NCBI GenBank assembly: GCA_030681635.1
Contig: JAUXRT010000007.1
Coordinates: forward strand, 1 to 8,331
Source of the DNA: Reyranella sp.
GTDB taxonomy: Bacteria; Pseudomonadota; Alphaproteobacteria; Reyranellales; Reyranellaceae
Direction: 5' to 3'
Length of the DNA: 8,331 nt
Shown here: piece by piece, positions 6,832 to 8,331 of the stretch
How positions within the stretch are numbered: the first letter of the stretch is position 1
Layout: each line of letters starts with the position of its first letter
The notes under the pieces: generated by a model
The model's database searches: none
The model's input: only the letters and a program-made list of their open reading frames with translations
What the model was told of the DNA's origin: nothing
Program-made: the position numbers and the translations under genes

Positions 6832-7788
6832 CTAGAGCCTGCGGCCCGGCGGCGCGACGTTCCAGTCGCGCCGCAGCTCTTCCAGGTCGCGCTCGATCCA
6901 GTCCCAGACGGTCCATTTGGGATCGAAGATGTCGACCGTCATCTCCTCGCCGCGTGCCCAGGCATGCCAGAACTCGTCGGGGTCGAGGCCGCCCTTGCCG
7001 GCGTGACCGACATCGTTCAGCTGCTCGCCGAAGTGAAAGAAGAAGATCACCGGCAGGATGTGACCGCTCATGGGATTGAGGGGGTGCATGCCGGCGGTGA
7101 AGGTGGAGACGAGCAGTTCGCCGCGCGCGCTGGTGTCGTAGCCCGAGATCACGTGCGTTGAATCGTGCGCCGTGCCGAAAGCGGCATTGAGCGCTGTCGG
7201 ATCGCCGGGGAAGGGGTAACCGTTCTTCTTGTCGAAGTCCCAAAGCGCCTTGCCGAAGGTGTTCTGCGGCAGCTTGCCCAGCGCGTCGTAGCGGGCGACG
7301 AGCGCGGGATCGGCATTCGCGCCTTCATAGGGCCGGATCCACACCCCGGGGTCGAGGCCTTCTGAAGAGCGGCTGAGGACGCTGTCGAAATTCTTGCGCC
7401 ACATATCGGCGGTGGCCCAGGCGAGGTGCCCGGAGGCCGCCTCGACGAGATCGGTGAGGTAGTCGGCTTCGATATCGAGCGCACGCGAGTATTCCAACAC
7501 CCGCTTCAGCTTGTCCGCGTCGAGCGTGCCGTCGACCATGGCCATGATGGCGAGATATTTCACGGCCTCTTCGGCGAGGCCGCGGTCCTTCAGCGTCGTG
7601 ACCAGATCGGCGGGCTCGACGGCGGACAGGCCGCCGATGTCGGTGAGATCGGGCCGGCGCAGCAGATAGTGCCCGGCGGCCAGGATGCTCGCCGTGTCAG
7701 CGTGGCTCAGCGCATGCCCGCCCGCCAGTGCCACCTGGCGCATGGCCCCCAGGATGGCGTCGCTCTCGCGAGGACTGACGGCGCGCAT
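6832..7788 (-). CDS. Protein with TerB-like N-terminal and Coq4-like C-terminal domains, function unknown
   Basis: A 318-residue protein. The C-terminal half resembles Coq4, the ubiquinone-biosynthesis protein: RYDALGKLPQNTFGKALWDF (166-185) matches the Coq4 'LP.GT.G' entry, and H208-D209-x2-H212-x11-E224 fits its HDxxH-x11-E metal motif exactly. Residues about 72-111 (EEAVKYLAIMAMVDGTLDAD, then an amphipathic helix) look like the 'ADG' helical segment of TerB-type domains; this second match is weaker. Bacterial Coq4 proteins are usually shorter, so this is an extended or fused form. No signal peptide is seen; a hydrophobic patch HILPVIFFFHF (243-253) may touch membrane or a lipid. The ATG at 7788 is preferred over the TTG just before it, because GGAG lies 6 bases upstream of the ATG. 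It follows the broken thiolase gene by 20 bases in the same direction. A quinone or other isoprenoid-linked role is only a guess. Confidence 0.8.
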   Translation of the reverse strand: MRAVSPRESDAILGAMRQVALAGGHALSHADTASILAAGHYLLRRPDLTDIGGLSAVEPADLVTTLKDRGLAEEAVKYLAIMAMVDGTLDADKLKRVLEYSRALDIEADYLTDLVEAASGHLAWATADMWRKNFDSVLSRSSEGLDPGVWIRPYEGANADPALVARYDALGKLPQNTFGKALWDFDKKNGYPFPGDPTALNAAFGTAHDSTHVISGYDTSARGELLVSTFTAGMHPLNPMSGHILPVIFFFHFGEQLNDVGHAGKGGLDPDEFWHAWARGEEMTVDIFDPKWTVWDWIERDLEELRRDWNVAPPGRRL

Positions 7789-7808
7789 CAAAGTCTCCAG
7801 CGATGAGG

Positions 7809-8331
7809 TCAGCGCAGCGGTTCGAGGATGCTCACATAGTTGGCGACGGCGGCGCCGCCCATGTTGAACACGCCGCCAATTTTCGCCTTCGGCAACTGCA
7901 TGCCCGCCGGCGCGCTGCCCGAGAGCTGCATCGCCGACATCACGTGCATGGAAACACCTGTCGCACCCACGGGATGGCCCTTGGCCTTCAGCCCGCCCGA
8001 GACATTGACCGGCAGCTTGCCGTCGCGCTCGACCCAGCCTTCGAGGATCGCGCGCTCGCCTTCGCCCGGGGCGGTGAGGCCCATCGCTTCGTATTCGATC
8101 AACTCGGCCGAGGTGAAGCAGTCGTGGCTTTACACGAACGAGAGATCGAGCAGGTCGAGCTTGGCCGAGGCCAGCGCCCGCTTCCAGGCAAGCTGCGGGC
8201 CCTCGAACTTGATGATGTCGCGCTTGCTCATGGGCAGGAAGTCGTTGACGTGCTCGGTGGCGCGGAAGGCGATGGCATGCTTCAGGCCGAGCGCGGTCTG
8301 CACGTCGGCCAGCACGACGGCGGCGGCGCCG
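7809..8331 (-). pseudogene. SCP2-type thiolase (acetyl-CoA acetyltransferase family), 3' part, interrupted by an in-frame TAA
   Basis: The frame reads out of the right edge with GAAAVVLADVQTALGLKHAI, the inner block of SCP2-type thiolases, then 66 residues in all before a TAA at 8130-8132. Beyond it the same frame continues without shift for 106 residues: SHDCFTSAELIEYEAMGL, GGLKAKGHPVGATG with the GHP active-site His, and a C-terminus at the TGA 7809-7811. Family proteins typically read V-E-T-H-D-C-F here, so the stop most simply replaces a Glu codon (GAA to TAA). Such a stop would remove the HDCF and GHP motifs and leave no working enzyme, hence the pseudogene call. A sequencing or assembly error is a real alternative, since the rest of the frame is undamaged and codon use is normal. 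An intact enzyme would carry out thiolytic cleavage or condensation of acyl-CoA. It is followed by the Coq4-like gene after 20 bases. Confidence 0.78.

Noticed and set aside
6831..6860. A terminator between the SDR and Coq4-like genes
   Set aside because: Only one base separates the stop codons; the GC-rich stretch here is coding sequence and no stem followed by a T-run is visible.
7809..8102. A separate small gene starting from a TTG at 8102
   Set aside because: It is the C-terminal part of the thiolase in the same frame as the upstream fragment, with family motifs running across the TAA, so it is better read as one interrupted gene.
1..8331. CRISPR array, toxin-antitoxin pair, phage or transposon signature, tRNA
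   Set aside because: No regularly spaced direct repeats, terminal inverted repeats, transposase motifs or tRNA-like folds were seen on reading both strands.

Overview
The window is a stretch of high-GC bacterial chromosome with dense, mostly overlapping or nearly abutting genes. Gene content and codon use (strong G/C at third positions) fit an alphaproteobacterium; the protein flavour recalls Rhodospirillales/Reyranella-type genomes, but that is an impression from memory and not a database result. No tRNA, rRNA, insertion sequence, CRISPR array or attachment site was seen, and no stretch longer than about 80 bases lacks a gene.

Layout. Positions 1-1118 (minus strand) hold two tandem, paralogous PuuE/NodB-fold 'polysaccharide deacetylase family' genes, the second cut by the left edge. 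A 76-base divergent gap separates them from xdhA and xdhB (1195-4895, plus strand), a two-subunit molybdenum xanthine dehydrogenase with all signature active-site residues. Xanthine dehydrogenase makes urate, and PuuE-like proteins act on allantoin further down the same route, so this half looks like a purine-breakdown locus; the assignment of the deacetylase-like proteins to allantoin is an inference.

The 3' end of xdhB overlaps by 56 bases the 3' end of a convergent tetR-family gene (4840-5490, minus). This regulator diverges from a two-gene unit, a VOC/glyoxalase-fold protein (5560-5985) and an SDR-family protein (6033-6830). The 69-base gap between regulator and unit carries a 37-base near-perfect palindrome and a second smaller dyad behind a consensus -35 hexamer, a layout typical of a self-regulated TetR switch. 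Both enzymes of the unit appear to lack the usual catalytic or metal-binding residues of their superfamilies.

The right end (6832-8331, minus) holds an SCP2-type thiolase, cut by the right edge and interrupted by an in-frame TAA just before its HDCF motif, followed 20 bases downstream by a 318-residue protein that seems to join a TerB-like helical N-terminal part to a Coq4-like domain with an exact HDxxH-x11-E motif. Its function is unknown.

The window is mainly metabolic and not an obvious defence or mobile system. The points most worth a second look are the operator palindrome, the catalytically atypical SDR/VOC pair, the Coq4-like fusion and the broken thiolase.
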